DNA from: JACVRN01 sp036403815
GTDB lineage: Bacteria > Acidobacteriota > Blastocatellia > Pyrinomonadales > Pyrinomonadaceae
NCBI GenBank assembly: GCA_036403815.1
Contig: DASWQH010000013.1
Location: 1 to 64,000, forward strand
DNA length: 64,000 bases
Direction of reading: 5' to 3'
A program made the position numbers and the translations under genes. Below the pieces are notes generated by a model. It was not told where the DNA came from and made no database searches. It saw only the letters and a list, made by a program, of their open reading frames with translations. The first letter of the stretch is position 1. Every line of letters starts with the position of its first letter. Positions 48,515 through 59,192 of this stretch are shown one piece after another.

Positions 48515-49639
48515 ATGGACTTCGATCTGAGCAAACCGCAGAAACTTCTTAAAGAGTCGGCGCGTGAGTTTCTGGCGCGCGAGTGTAAGCCGGAACGCGT
48601 GCGTGCTCTTGTGGAAACCGAGACGGCGCATGACGAGAAGCTCTGGCAGGCGATTGCCGACCAGGGCTGGACGGGGCTGCTTGTCCCGGAAGAAAATGGC
48701 GGGCTTGGTCTTGGGCTGGTTGAGCTGGCTGCGGTCGCAGAGGAAATGGGACGTGCGTGTCTGCCCGGCGCTTTTCTCTCTACGCTAATGGCCGCTGCGC
48801 TCATAGAGCGCGCAGGCAATGCGTCGCAGCGCGCGAAGTATCTGGAGCCTATCGCGGCGGGAGCATTGAAAGCGACGGTTGCGCTTCTGGAAGAGAGCGC
48901 GAGCTGGGACCTGGACGCTTTGAAGCTTGCAACGACGCGCGGGGGCGGCAACTTCTCTCTTACCGGAAGAAAGCTTTTTGTGCCTGATGCTGAAATCTGC
49001 AATCTGATAATCTGTGTGGCGCGCGATGGAGACGGTCTGGCGCTCTTGCCCGTCGAGCGTGGTGCGTCCGGTCTCTCGATCAATCCTATGCCTTCTATGG
49101 ACGGGACGCGCAAAGCATACGAGGTCGCTTTTGAGGGTGTCTCCGTACCGGAAGCGGATGCTTTAGGCGCGGATGGTGACGCGCGCGGGGCGCTTCATAG
49201 CGCGTTGGAGGTGGCGACCACTGCGCTGTGCGCGGAGATGGTTGGAGGGATGCAGTGGGTTTTGGACACGACGGTCGAATATGCGAAGACTCGCCAGCAG
49301 TTCGGGCGCGCCATAGGCTCTTTTCAGGCCGTGCAGCATCAATGCGCGGACATGTTGTTGATGGCGGAGAGCGCACGCTCGGCGGCTTATTATGCAGCTT
49401 GGACTTTGACAGAGCATGATGGGGCAGCGAGCACGGCTGTTGCTATAGCGAAAGCCTACTGTTCGGATGCTTACAGAGAGGTCTGCAATCGAGGCGTGCA
49501 GGTACATGGCGGCATAGGCTTTACCTGGGAACACGACCTGCATCTCTATTACAGGCGAAGCAAATCAAGCGAGACGCTCTTCGGCGACGCCACGTTTCAT
49601 CGCGAGCGCCTGGCGCAACTCGTGGTAGATTCCGAATAA
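48515..49639 (+). CDS. Acyl-CoA dehydrogenase (subunit 2 of a likely pair)
   Basis: A 374-residue ACAD with MDFDLSKPQKLLKESAREFL at the start and the C-terminal GIGFTWEHDLHLYYRRSKSS that is typical of the partner subunit in heteromeric dehydrogenases. The usual active Glu in a GTSEI-type motif is absent here, in agreement with the idea of a catalytic partner in the upstream gene. The two are separated only by a palindrome. A heterotetramer of the FadE28/29 type is a reasonable inference. Confidence 0.9.
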   Translation: MDFDLSKPQKLLKESAREFLARECKPERVRALVETETAHDEKLWQAIADQGWTGLLVPEENGGLGLGLVELAAVAEEMGRACLPGAFLSTLMAAALIERAGNASQRAKYLEPIAAGALKATVALLEESASWDLDALKLATTRGGGNFSLTGRKLFVPDAEICNLIICVARDGDGLALLPVERGASGLSINPMPSMDGTRKAYEVAFEGVSVPEADALGADGDARGALHSALEVATTALCAEMVGGMQWVLDTTVEYAKTRQQFGRAIGSFQAVQHQCADMLLMAESARSAAYYAAWTLTEHDGAASTAVAIAKAYCSDAYREVCNRGVQVHGGIGFTWEHDLHLYYRRSKSSETLFGDATFHRERLAQLVVDSE

Positions 49640-49683
49640 ACCTTTGAATAAACTGACGTGAGTCCGGCGTTAAAGCTAAGGAT

Positions 49684-49839
49684 AGCTCCGTAGGAACTGA
49701 ATGTTTATAGCTCATCGCATCAAGTATCAAGCTCCTTTAAGAGCTTAATGTGCATAGAGGTAGTAACATGTCGCTCCTACGGAGCTTAGGCTCAACTTGC
49801 CATCTCTCAGCTATAAACATTCAGCTCCTACGGAGCTAA
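49684..49839. repeat. Family B palindrome, copy 2
   Basis: The outer arms AGCTCCGTAGGAACTGAATG and CATTCAGCTCCTACGGAGCT pair, and an inner imperfect pair is AAGCTCCTTTAAGAGCTTAA and TCGCTCCTACGGAGCTTAGG. It is the same family as the shells at 18025-18325. Confidence 0.85.
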
Positions 49840-49891
49840 GAACAGTTTTCGCATCTTATCTTGAACTGACATTAAACTAGAGGTTAGGGTA

Positions 49892-50668
49892 ATGACGGCA
49901 CACATTAAAGAGTTGTTTGATCTGTCGAATCGTGTGGCGATTGTCACGGGCGGGTCAAGGGGATTGGGGCTTGAGATGGCCGAAGGGCTGGCCGAATCGG
50001 GCGCGTCGCTCATGCTCTGTGCGCGGCGTGAGGAATGGCTGACGCCGACTGTCGAGGAGCTGCGCGAGCGCGGCTTCAAGGCTGAAGGAGTGCTTTGCGA
50101 TGTGTCGAACCCGGACGATGTTCAAAGGGTTGTTGACAGAACAATCGAAGTCTATGGCAAAGTGGATATTCTGCTGAACAACGCGGGCATCTCTTGGGGC
50201 GCGCGGCCTGAAGCGATGCCGTTTGATAAATGGCAGAAGGTGATTGACATCAACCTGACGGGCGCGTTTCTGTTCGCACAGGCTGCCGGACGCGAGATGT
50301 TGAAGCGCGAAACGGGATGCATCATCAACGTCTCGTCCGTTTCAGGGTTGCAGTCTTCTGCCGACGGGCCGTATTACATAGGCTACGCCGCGAGCAAAGC
50401 GGGGCTGTTCGGCCTGACGCGCGAGCTTGCCGCCTCGTGGGGGCGACAAGGGATACGCGTGAATGCCATCGCGCCCGGCTTCTTTCATTCGCGCCTTGCC
50501 GATGCCGCTATAGAATATGCAGAACCCTCTATCAAAGCGCGCAATCCTATCGCACGCGTCGGCGCTGCCGGAGAGCTAAAAGGCGTGGCGGTCTTTTTAG
50601 CCTCGGACGCCGCCAGCTACATCACCGGGCAAACAATCGTGGTGGACGGGGGACGCACCATTGTCTAA
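49892..50668 (+). CDS. Short-chain dehydrogenase/reductase
   Basis: A classical SDR of 258 residues. TGGSRGLGLEMAEG is the cofactor loop (near residue 18), LNNAGISWG follows, and the active site is YAASK with the Tyr and Lys (Ser in INVSSVSG upstream). It ends in the standard YITGQTIVVDGG. In this block it may reduce or oxidise a hydroxyacyl-CoA or an alcohol. Its stop lies at the start of the family G palindrome. Confidence 0.93.
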   Translation: MTAHIKELFDLSNRVAIVTGGSRGLGLEMAEGLAESGASLMLCARREEWLTPTVEELRERGFKAEGVLCDVSNPDDVQRVVDRTIEVYGKVDILLNNAGISWGARPEAMPFDKWQKVIDINLTGAFLFAQAAGREMLKRETGCIINVSSVSGLQSSADGPYYIGYAASKAGLFGLTRELAASWGRQGIRVNAIAPGFFHSRLADAAIEYAEPSIKARNPIARVGAAGELKGVAVFLASDAASYITGQTIVVDGGRTIV

Positions 50669-50753
50669 GGGATGAGGGCGGCAGCGATGAGGGATGAAGT
50701 AAAGGCAACACGCTTTTCTTCTTACTTCATCCCTCTGCCCTCATCCTTTAATC
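50669..50753. repeat. Family G palindrome, copy 2
   Basis: GGGATGAGGGCGGCAGCGAT with GAGGGATGAAGTAA pairs with TTACTTCATCCCTCTGCCCT and CATCC. Frames through it give the false N-terminus of the next gene's longer open frame. Confidence 0.85.
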
Positions 50754-50767
50754 TGAGGAGACGTTTG

Positions 50768-52462
50768 ATGACGAAAGTCAAAGTGGTTGAAGAGAGCGAG
50801 AAGTCCGTTTACGCTGGACGACCGTGGCTCAAACATTATGACTACTGGGTGCGGCCACAGATGAACTACCCGCGTCGCCCGTTGCACGAAATCCTGCGCC
50901 TGACGGCAGCGGAAGTTCCAGACCGCCCTGCGACCGCTTTTCTGGGCGCGCATCTCACCTACGGCCAGATAAAAGAACAGGCTGATAAACTAGCCACCGC
51001 CTTTGCGCGCCTTGGCATCCGGCAGGGAGACCGCGTAGGGCTAATGCTGCCCAACTGCCCGCAGTATGTGGTGGCGACTTTCGCTATCCTTCGCCTTGGC
51101 GCAACGGTTGTGAACGTCAACCCGCTCTACACGCCGCGCGAAGTCCTGGTGGTCGCGCAGGACTCAGGCATGCGCCTCCTGCTGACCTTAGACCTGCTCG
51201 CACCAGTGACCCTTGCGGTGCGCGAGCAGACGAGCATAGAGAACATCATCATCACATCTGCCGCCGAGTATTCAATCGCCGCGCTTCCATGTTCTGCTGT
51301 GGAAGGCACTCTGTTGATGTCAGCCTTGCTCGCGGGTGTTGACGAACCAGACCTGCCGAGTGTTGAGATAAATGCGGACGAGGATGTGGCCGTCTTGCAG
51401 TACACGGGCGGCACTACGGGCGTGCCTAAAGGGGCTATGCTCACGCATTACAACATCTTCGCCAACGTGATTCAGACTGAAAGTTGGGGACACAGGAGCT
51501 TGCACCGTGGGGAGGACACATACCTGCTGGTCATCCCTTACTTTCACATCTACGGCTTCACGGTCGGCATGATGGCCGGAACGTGGATAGGCGCGCAGCA
51601 GGTTCTTATCCCCAAGTATGATGTGGACGCTCTGCTCAGCGCTATACGCGATTACCGCCCGACTTATTTCCCGGCAGTGCCGACCATCTACATCTCCCTG
51701 CTTAATCATCCGAAGGCGAAAGAGTACGGCATTGATAAGGTGCGAACCTTCAACAGCGGTTCCGCCCCGCTGCCCCTCGAAGTTATAGAGCAGTTCGAGC
51801 GCAAGACGGGCGGCACGCTCAACGAAGGTTACGGGCTTTCTGAAGCCTCGCCCGTGACGCACTCCACAGCCATGCTCGCGCGCCGTAAACCGGGCAGCAT
51901 CGGTCTGCCTCTGCCGGACACTGACATCAAGATAGTTGATCTGGAAACCGGCATGCGCGAAGTTGCGGTCGGTGAAGAAGGCGAGCTATGCATCGCTGGG
52001 CCGCAGGTGATGAAGGGTTACTGGAACCGCGAGGACGAAACAAGCATTGCGCTTCGCAGGGATGATGAGGGACGCACATGGCTCTACACTGGCGATGTCG
52101 CGCGCATGGATGAAGACGGCTACTTCTACATAGTGCAGCGCAAGAAGGACATGATTATCGTCAGCGGCTTCAACGTCTACCCATCGGAAGTCGAAGGCGT
52201 GCTCTACATGCACCCGTCTGTGATGGAAGCCGGAGTGATAGGCATCCCGGACTCGTACCGCGGCGAAATGGTCAAAGCCTTCGTCGTGCTCAAACCGGGC
52301 GCAAGCGCTACACCCGAAGAACTCATAGAGCACTGCAAGGGCGGGCTGGCGGAGTTCAAAGTGCCGTGCCGTATAGAGATTCGAGAGAGCCTGCCGAAGA
52401 CAGCCGTCGGGAAACTTCTACACCGCGTCCTGCGCGAAGAAGAGCAGGCGCAGAACGAATAA
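50768..52462 (+). CDS. Long-chain acyl-CoA ligase (AMP-forming)
   Basis: A fatty-acid or related acyl-CoA synthetase that activates the acid with ATP and CoA through an acyl-adenylate. At 564 residues it has QYTGGTTGVPKGAML (P-loop, about 210), YGLSEASPVTH, YTGDVARMDEDGYFYIVQRK and the KMIVSGFNVYPSEVE-type core DMIIVSGFNVYPSEVE, ending VGKLLHRVLRE with the conserved Lys. The start at 50768 follows GAGGAGACG; the long frame from 50672 takes in the palindrome. It feeds the dehydrogenases around it. Confidence 0.94.
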   Translation: MTKVKVVEESEKSVYAGRPWLKHYDYWVRPQMNYPRRPLHEILRLTAAEVPDRPATAFLGAHLTYGQIKEQADKLATAFARLGIRQGDRVGLMLPNCPQYVVATFAILRLGATVVNVNPLYTPREVLVVAQDSGMRLLLTLDLLAPVTLAVREQTSIENIIITSAAEYSIAALPCSAVEGTLLMSALLAGVDEPDLPSVEINADEDVAVLQYTGGTTGVPKGAMLTHYNIFANVIQTESWGHRSLHRGEDTYLLVIPYFHIYGFTVGMMAGTWIGAQQVLIPKYDVDALLSAIRDYRPTYFPAVPTIYISLLNHPKAKEYGIDKVRTFNSGSAPLPLEVIEQFERKTGGTLNEGYGLSEASPVTHSTAMLARRKPGSIGLPLPDTDIKIVDLETGMREVAVGEEGELCIAGPQVMKGYWNREDETSIALRRDDEGRTWLYTGDVARMDEDGYFYIVQRKKDMIIVSGFNVYPSEVEGVLYMHPSVMEAGVIGIPDSYRGEMVKAFVVLKPGASATPEELIEHCKGGLAEFKVPCRIEIRESLPKTAVGKLLHRVLREEEQAQNE

Positions 52463-52600
52463 TTGTAGGGGCAGGGCTAGTCCCTGCCCGTATCGTTCGT
52501 CAGAACGATCATCAAAGCGAATTAGCCTTAACGTTAATGATTAATGAATCTATCCAGCACCTTGCGGTGCTACGGGCAGGGACAAGCCCTGCCCCTACAG
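52463..52600. repeat. Family F palindrome, copy 2
   Basis: TTGTAGGGGCAGGGCTAGTC pairs with GGGACAAGCCCTGCCCCTAC near the other end. The stem is interrupted by TTCGTCAGAACGATCATC, which also pairs with itself. It follows the ligase stop directly. Confidence 0.88.
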
Positions 52601-52626
52601 TATGAATTAAAAAGCGAGATGAATTT

Positions 52627-53448
52627 ATGCAATTGATGGAAGGTAAGGTGGCGATTGTCACCGGCGCGGCGCGTGGTATCGGTCGCGCTTGTGCAGAAGC
52701 TTTCGCAACGCATGGTGCGCGCGTGGTCGTCTCGGATATTGACGAGGCTCCGACGCATGAGGCGGTCGAGCAGCTTAAGGGCGCAGGCCATGATGCATTG
52801 GCCGTCGCGGGCGATGTGACGGCCACTGATTTCGCACCGCGATTGATTAAGGCGGCGCTTGATGGGTACGGGCGGATTGATGCTATCGTCAACAACGCGG
52901 GCTATACCTGGGACGGAGTGGTTCACAAGATGACGGACGAGCAGTGGCAGGCTATGCTGGACGTTCATCTGACCGCGCCGTTTCGCCTCATACGCGCCGC
53001 TTCAGAGTACCTGCGCGAGACCGCCAAGCGCGAGAAGGAAGAAACGGGGCGTGCCACGGCGCGCAAGATTGTCAACGTCAGCTCGACCACAGGCACACGC
53101 GGCAACGCCGGACAGTCCAACTATGCAGCGGGCAAGGCGGGCATCGTCGGCGTGACAAAGACCTTGGCGAAGGAGTGGGGGCAGTTCAACATACAGGTCA
53201 ACGCCGTCGCCTTTGGTTTCATAGAGACCAGATTGACGCAGGCCAAAGAAGCGGGCGAACGTCTGACGCGCGAATCGGCTGACATAAGCCTGGGGATTCC
53301 TCAACAGAATCGCGAGATTGCCTTCAGGATGATCCCTATGGGTCGCGGCGGCACACCGGAAGAGGCCGCGGGCGCGGTGCTCTTCTTCTCGTCACCACTC
53401 AGCGATTATGTTTCGGGGCAGGTGCTGGAAGTGACAGGCGGCTTGTGA
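52627..53448 (+). CDS. SDR family oxidoreductase, FabG-like
   Basis: A 273-residue SDR with TGAARGIGRACAEA at the cofactor loop, NNAGYTWDG, and NVSSTTGTRGNAGQ followed by YAAGK (Tyr and Lys of the catalytic tetrad). It ends SDYVSGQVLEVTGGL. By place it may act on a 3-oxo or 3-hydroxyacyl-CoA in the degradation route, though fatty-acid synthesis cannot be excluded. Confidence 0.92.
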   Translation: MQLMEGKVAIVTGAARGIGRACAEAFATHGARVVVSDIDEAPTHEAVEQLKGAGHDALAVAGDVTATDFAPRLIKAALDGYGRIDAIVNNAGYTWDGVVHKMTDEQWQAMLDVHLTAPFRLIRAASEYLRETAKREKEETGRATARKIVNVSSTTGTRGNAGQSNYAAGKAGIVGVTKTLAKEWGQFNIQVNAVAFGFIETRLTQAKEAGERLTRESADISLGIPQQNREIAFRMIPMGRGGTPEEAAGAVLFFSSPLSDYVSGQVLEVTGGL

Positions 53449-53470
53449 AGATTTGAGATTATGAGCTTCT

Positions 53471-53545
53471 GTCAGTACCACCTGCGGTAGCGGGTGAGTG
53501 ATAGCGTAGACAGATAACCCACCCGCTACCGCAGGTGGTACTGAC
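53471..53545. repeat. Family D core palindrome without ends, copy 1
   Basis: GTCAGTACCACCTGCGGTAG pairs with CTACCGCAGGTGGTACTGAC. This is the same core as in the 149-bp elements but lacks their TATAGCG ends, so it is an independent short palindrome. Confidence 0.9.
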
Positions 53546-53566
53546 CTGAATTCGGAGAGATTGTTT

Positions 53567-54316
53567 ATGAATGAAGAGGCTATTAAATTCGACATCTGCT
53601 GCGCGGCGCGACTGCTCTATCGTCAGGGCTTGAGCGTCGCCAATGCCGGGCATCTGAGCGTGGCTGTAGGCGAGAATCGTATGCTGGTTAATCACTTCGG
53701 GCCGTCGTTTGCAACGCTCAGGCCGGAGAACATAGTGCCTGTGGATTTTTCAGGGCGCGTGCTTGAAGGCGAAGCGTACGTTAATGACACCATACGCCTG
53801 CACGGCATTATTCATCGCGAGAATCCATCGGCGGTCGCTATCGCGCACACGCACCCGCCCACTGTCGTCACCTACAGCGCTTTTCGCACCGTGCCTGAAA
53901 TTTACGATCAGGAAAGCTGCATGCTGGTTGATGACGTGGGCGTGGTCGAAGATGATTACGAAGGCTTGGCTTCGGATGAAGAGCGCGTGATGCCAATCGC
54001 AAACGCTCTCAAGGAGAAGCGCGCGGTCATCCTTCCCAATCACGGCGCAATCACTACGGGCGATAACATTCAGGTGGCGTTCGTGCGCATGATTCTTCTC
54101 GAAGACATGGCTGTGCGAAATATAGCGGTCGCGCAGGCGGCGCAGGCGCTTGGGCGCAAACCCGTGCCGATTTCCTTGGATGCCGCACGCCGCGCCAAGG
54201 CCGAGATAGCGCGCATCCCTGTATTTGCGCCGCTCTGGAAAGATTTTCTGACGCGTCTCAGCGCAACAGACCCGGACTTGTTTGCAGGACGAGAGGCGGC
54301 TATGACCGCAAAGTAA
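53567..54316 (+). CDS. Class II aldolase/adducin family protein
   Basis: A 249-residue protein of the class II aldolase fold, which binds zinc through His residues. The HIIHRENPSAVAIAHTHPPT segment (the HTHPP motif) and the later LPNHGAITTG are in place. Such proteins cleave or form carbon-carbon bonds in sugars or hydroxy acids; here the substrate is unknown. The ATG at 53567 follows CGGAGAGA. It lies in the run of acyl-CoA genes but is not an expected member. Confidence 0.88.
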   Translation: MNEEAIKFDICCAARLLYRQGLSVANAGHLSVAVGENRMLVNHFGPSFATLRPENIVPVDFSGRVLEGEAYVNDTIRLHGIIHRENPSAVAIAHTHPPTVVTYSAFRTVPEIYDQESCMLVDDVGVVEDDYEGLASDEERVMPIANALKEKRAVILPNHGAITTGDNIQVAFVRMILLEDMAVRNIAVAQAAQALGRKPVPISLDAARRAKAEIARIPVFAPLWKDFLTRLSATDPDLFAGREAAMTAK

Positions 54317-54320
54317 TTAG

Positions 54321-54397
54321 ATTGCGGAATGCGGATTGCGGATTGCGGATTTAAGAACAACGGGATGCTTTTCAATCCGCAATCCGCATTCCGCAAT
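54321..54397. repeat. Family J palindrome (ATTGCGGAATGCGGATTG type)
   Basis: ATTGCGGAATGCGGATTGCG is complementary to CGCAATCCGCATTCCGCAAT. The arms are made of three tandem 7-8 bp near-repeats. It is a single copy in the window. Confidence 0.9.
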
Positions 54398-54416
54398 TAT
54401 GTGAATCGGAGAGCTA

Positions 54417-56828
<2,412 letters not shown>

Positions 56829-56902
56829 GTCAGTACCGCCTGCGGTAGCGGGCGGGTCTCAATCATCACCAACACCCGCCCGCTACCGCAGGCGGTACTG
56901 AC
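56829..56902. repeat. Family D core palindrome without ends, copy 2
   Basis: GTCAGTACCGCCTGCGGTAG pairs with CTACCGCAGGCGGTACTGAC, with a short spacer. It lies between the stop of the fused enzyme (directly abutting) and the thioesterase gene. Confidence 0.92.
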
Positions 56903-56928
56903 AGGAATGGTGAGCGGTTACTAAAGGG

Positions 56929-57411
56929 ATGGCAAGAATAGTCAACGAAGATGTATCGGAGAGTAAAGCTGAAACTCGCGGCAAGCTGAGCGGGCTTGAG
57001 TACATGCAGAAGCTCGCGGCGGGAGAGTTGCCGCAGTCCGGCATGGGACAGTTGATGGGTTTCAAGCTCGTAGAAGTGAGCAAAGGATATGCTGTCCTGA
57101 CCGTCAAACCGGAGGCTCGGCACTACAACGGGATAGGCATCGCGCATGGCGGGTTGGCCGCAACCCTGCTCGATTCGGCAACTGGTTGTGCCATCAATAC
57201 CATGATGCCCGCGGGCAGAATCTTTACGACGCTGGAGATGAAGATCAACTATGTACGTCCCATCAGAGGCGAGACGGGAGAGGTGCGTTGCGAGGCGCAC
57301 GTCATTCACGCGGGCGGTCGCGTCGCCACCGCCGAAGGGCGCATCGTGGATAAAGACGGAAAACTTTACGCGCACGGCACTGCGACCTGCATGCTGTTTC
57401 AGGTTAGATAA
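56929..57411 (+). CDS. PaaI-type hotdog thioesterase, paralog 1
   Basis: A 160-residue hotdog-fold thioesterase of the PaaI family, which would hydrolyse an acyl-CoA. HYNGIGIAHGGLAATLLDSA carries the active-site His-Gly-Gly region. It has an added N-terminal tail, SGLEYMQKLAAGELPQSGMG, that is shared with the paralog at 62011, so the two form a subgroup. In this block it may free a toxic or trapped acyl-CoA. AAAGGG precedes the ATG. Confidence 0.9.
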   Translation: MARIVNEDVSESKAETRGKLSGLEYMQKLAAGELPQSGMGQLMGFKLVEVSKGYAVLTVKPEARHYNGIGIAHGGLAATLLDSATGCAINTMMPAGRIFTTLEMKINYVRPIRGETGEVRCEAHVIHAGGRVATAEGRIVDKDGKLYAHGTATCMLFQVR

Positions 57412-57458
57412 TCGGGATTCAAACGCAGGCGCGAAAGTCTTAGATTGGAACGAGCGTA

Positions 57459-57830
57459 ATGAAAATCGGTGACCAGTTATCATGGGAGCGTACGTTTACA
57501 GAAGATGATATTCGCTTGTTCGGCAAATTTACAGGCGACGAAGGAACGCATCACATGACGCCGGATGAGGCTGGCAAACTCATGGTGCATGGACTCCTGA
57601 CGGCGACTCTGCCGACCAAGATTGGCGGTGATATTAATTTCATCGCCCGCGAGATGCGGTTCCTGTTTCACAGGCCGGTCTTCGCCGGAGACACTGTGCG
57701 TTGCGAGGTAACAATCGTCGAGCTTGAAGAGGAAGAGCAATATCATCAATTGAAATCGAAGTGGAGTTGTCGCAACCAGCACGGCAAAGAAGTGATGAGC
57801 GGCGAAGCCACTGGCATCGTTCGTAAATAG
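57459..57830 (+). CDS. MaoC-like hotdog protein, active site altered
   Basis: A 123-residue hotdog protein near the MaoC (R)-hydratase family. The core FTEDDIRLFGKFTGDEGTHH and VHGLLTATLPTKIG matches the fold, but the typical D-x-N-P-x-H hydratase motif is changed to GDEGTHH, so another reaction or a binding role is possible. A companion MaoC at 60533 has the motif closer to normal. It follows the thioesterase after 47 bp, the only longer gap in the block without a palindrome. Confidence 0.8.
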   Translation: MKIGDQLSWERTFTEDDIRLFGKFTGDEGTHHMTPDEAGKLMVHGLLTATLPTKIGGDINFIAREMRFLFHRPVFAGDTVRCEVTIVELEEEEQYHQLKSKWSCRNQHGKEVMSGEATGIVRK

Positions 57831-57848
57831 ATTCGAGGTGGACTGCTA

Positions 57849-59033
57849 ATGAGAGAAGCTGTGATTGTGGCCGGTGTTCGAACTGCCGTCGGCAAAGCGC
57901 CGCGAGGGAGCCTTCGCACCACACGACCCGACGATATGGCCGCGACCGTGATAGAGGATTTGCTGCGTAGAGTTCCAGCCGTTCAGCCGGACACTATAGA
58001 CGATGTGATTATCGGTTGCGCCACGCCCGAAGGCGAGCAGGGGACGAACGTCGCGCGCATCGCAGCCCTGCGCGCAGGTCTCTCTTATAAAGTGCCAGCC
58101 GTGACGGTCAACCGCTTCTGCTCTTCCGGCTCGCAGACCATAGCGATGGGGGCAGAGCGCATCATGGCAGGCATGGCCGACTGCATCATAGCGGGCGGCA
58201 CGGAGTCCATGAGTATGCTGCGCGGCTACACCAAATTCAGGCCGAACCCACACCTTGTTGAGAACTATCCGGAAGTCTATCTGAGCATGGGGCTGACGGC
58301 AGAAACGGTCGCGCGCAAGTACGACATCTCGCGCGAAGAGTCGGACGCCTTCTCTTATCGCAGCCACCAGAAAGCGCTCGCGGCGCAAACATCTGGACGC
58401 TTCAAGGACGACGGCATAGTGCCGCTCGAAGTCTTGATTGAAGAGGTGGGGGATGACGGGCAGGCCAAGCGAAAGAATTTGACGTTTGAAGTGGACGAAG
58501 GGCCGCGCGCAGACACTACACCTGAAGTCTTAGCCAAACTGCGCCCGGTCTTTCATGCCAGAGGGAGTGTCACGGCGGGCAATTCCAGCCAGACATCGGA
58601 CGGCGCTGCCGGAGTGATCGTGATGTCCAGCGAGCGCGCTGAAGAGCTGGGCTTGAAGCCGCTGGCGCGATTCGTCTCTTACGCTGTCGGAGGAGTGCCG
58701 CCGGAGATTATGGGAATGGGGCCGGTCGTGGCGGTGCCGAAGGCTTTGAAGCTTGCGGGACTCAAGCTCGAAGAGATTGACCTTATCGAATTGAACGAAG
58801 CGTTCGCGTGTCAGGCCATAGCAGTGATGCGCGAGCTAGGCATGGACGACGAGCGTGTGAACGTCAACGGCGGCGCTGTTGCTCTGGGGCATCCACTGGG
58901 CGCTTCGGGTGCCAAGCTGACCGTGCAGCTTTTGGGCGAGATGCGTCGCCGCAAGAGCCGTTACGGCATGGTGACTATGTGCGTCGGCGGCGGGCAGGGC
59001 GCGGCGACCGTCTTTGAGAATCTTCAAACTTAG
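57849..59033 (+). CDS. Acetyl-CoA acyltransferase (thiolase)
   Basis: A 394-residue thiolase that cleaves 3-ketoacyl-CoA to acetyl-CoA and a shorter acyl-CoA. The active Cys is C91 in NRFCSSGSQTIA, and GGAVALGHPLGASGAK with MCVGGGQGAA holds the His and second Cys. It works with the fused hydratase-dehydrogenase just upstream. GAGGTGG precedes the ATG by about 8 bases. Confidence 0.95.
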   Translation: MREAVIVAGVRTAVGKAPRGSLRTTRPDDMAATVIEDLLRRVPAVQPDTIDDVIIGCATPEGEQGTNVARIAALRAGLSYKVPAVTVNRFCSSGSQTIAMGAERIMAGMADCIIAGGTESMSMLRGYTKFRPNPHLVENYPEVYLSMGLTAETVARKYDISREESDAFSYRSHQKALAAQTSGRFKDDGIVPLEVLIEEVGDDGQAKRKNLTFEVDEGPRADTTPEVLAKLRPVFHARGSVTAGNSSQTSDGAAGVIVMSSERAEELGLKPLARFVSYAVGGVPPEIMGMGPVVAVPKALKLAGLKLEEIDLIELNEAFACQAIAVMRELGMDDERVNVNGGAVALGHPLGASGAKLTVQLLGEMRRRKSRYGMVTMCVGGGQGAATVFENLQT

Positions 59034-59068
59034 AGCAATGTCTAATTGAGTCGGTATGACGAAAAAGA

Positions 59069-59164
59069 TTCACCGCAGAGACGCGTAGGACGTAGAGGGG
59101 GCGCAGAGAAGATAGATTTAACTCTCTGCGCTTCCTCCGCTATCTCTGCGTCTCTGCGGTGAAT
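59069..59164. repeat. Family E palindrome, copy 4
   Basis: TTCACCGCAGAGACGCGTAG pairs with TCTCTGCGTCTCTGCGGTGA. The body has CGTAGAGG and GCGCAGAG near-repeats. It lies in the gap before the acyl-CoA dehydrogenase. Confidence 0.9.
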
Positions 59165-59192
59165 GCATCATTCCATAAGAGAAACTTAACCT

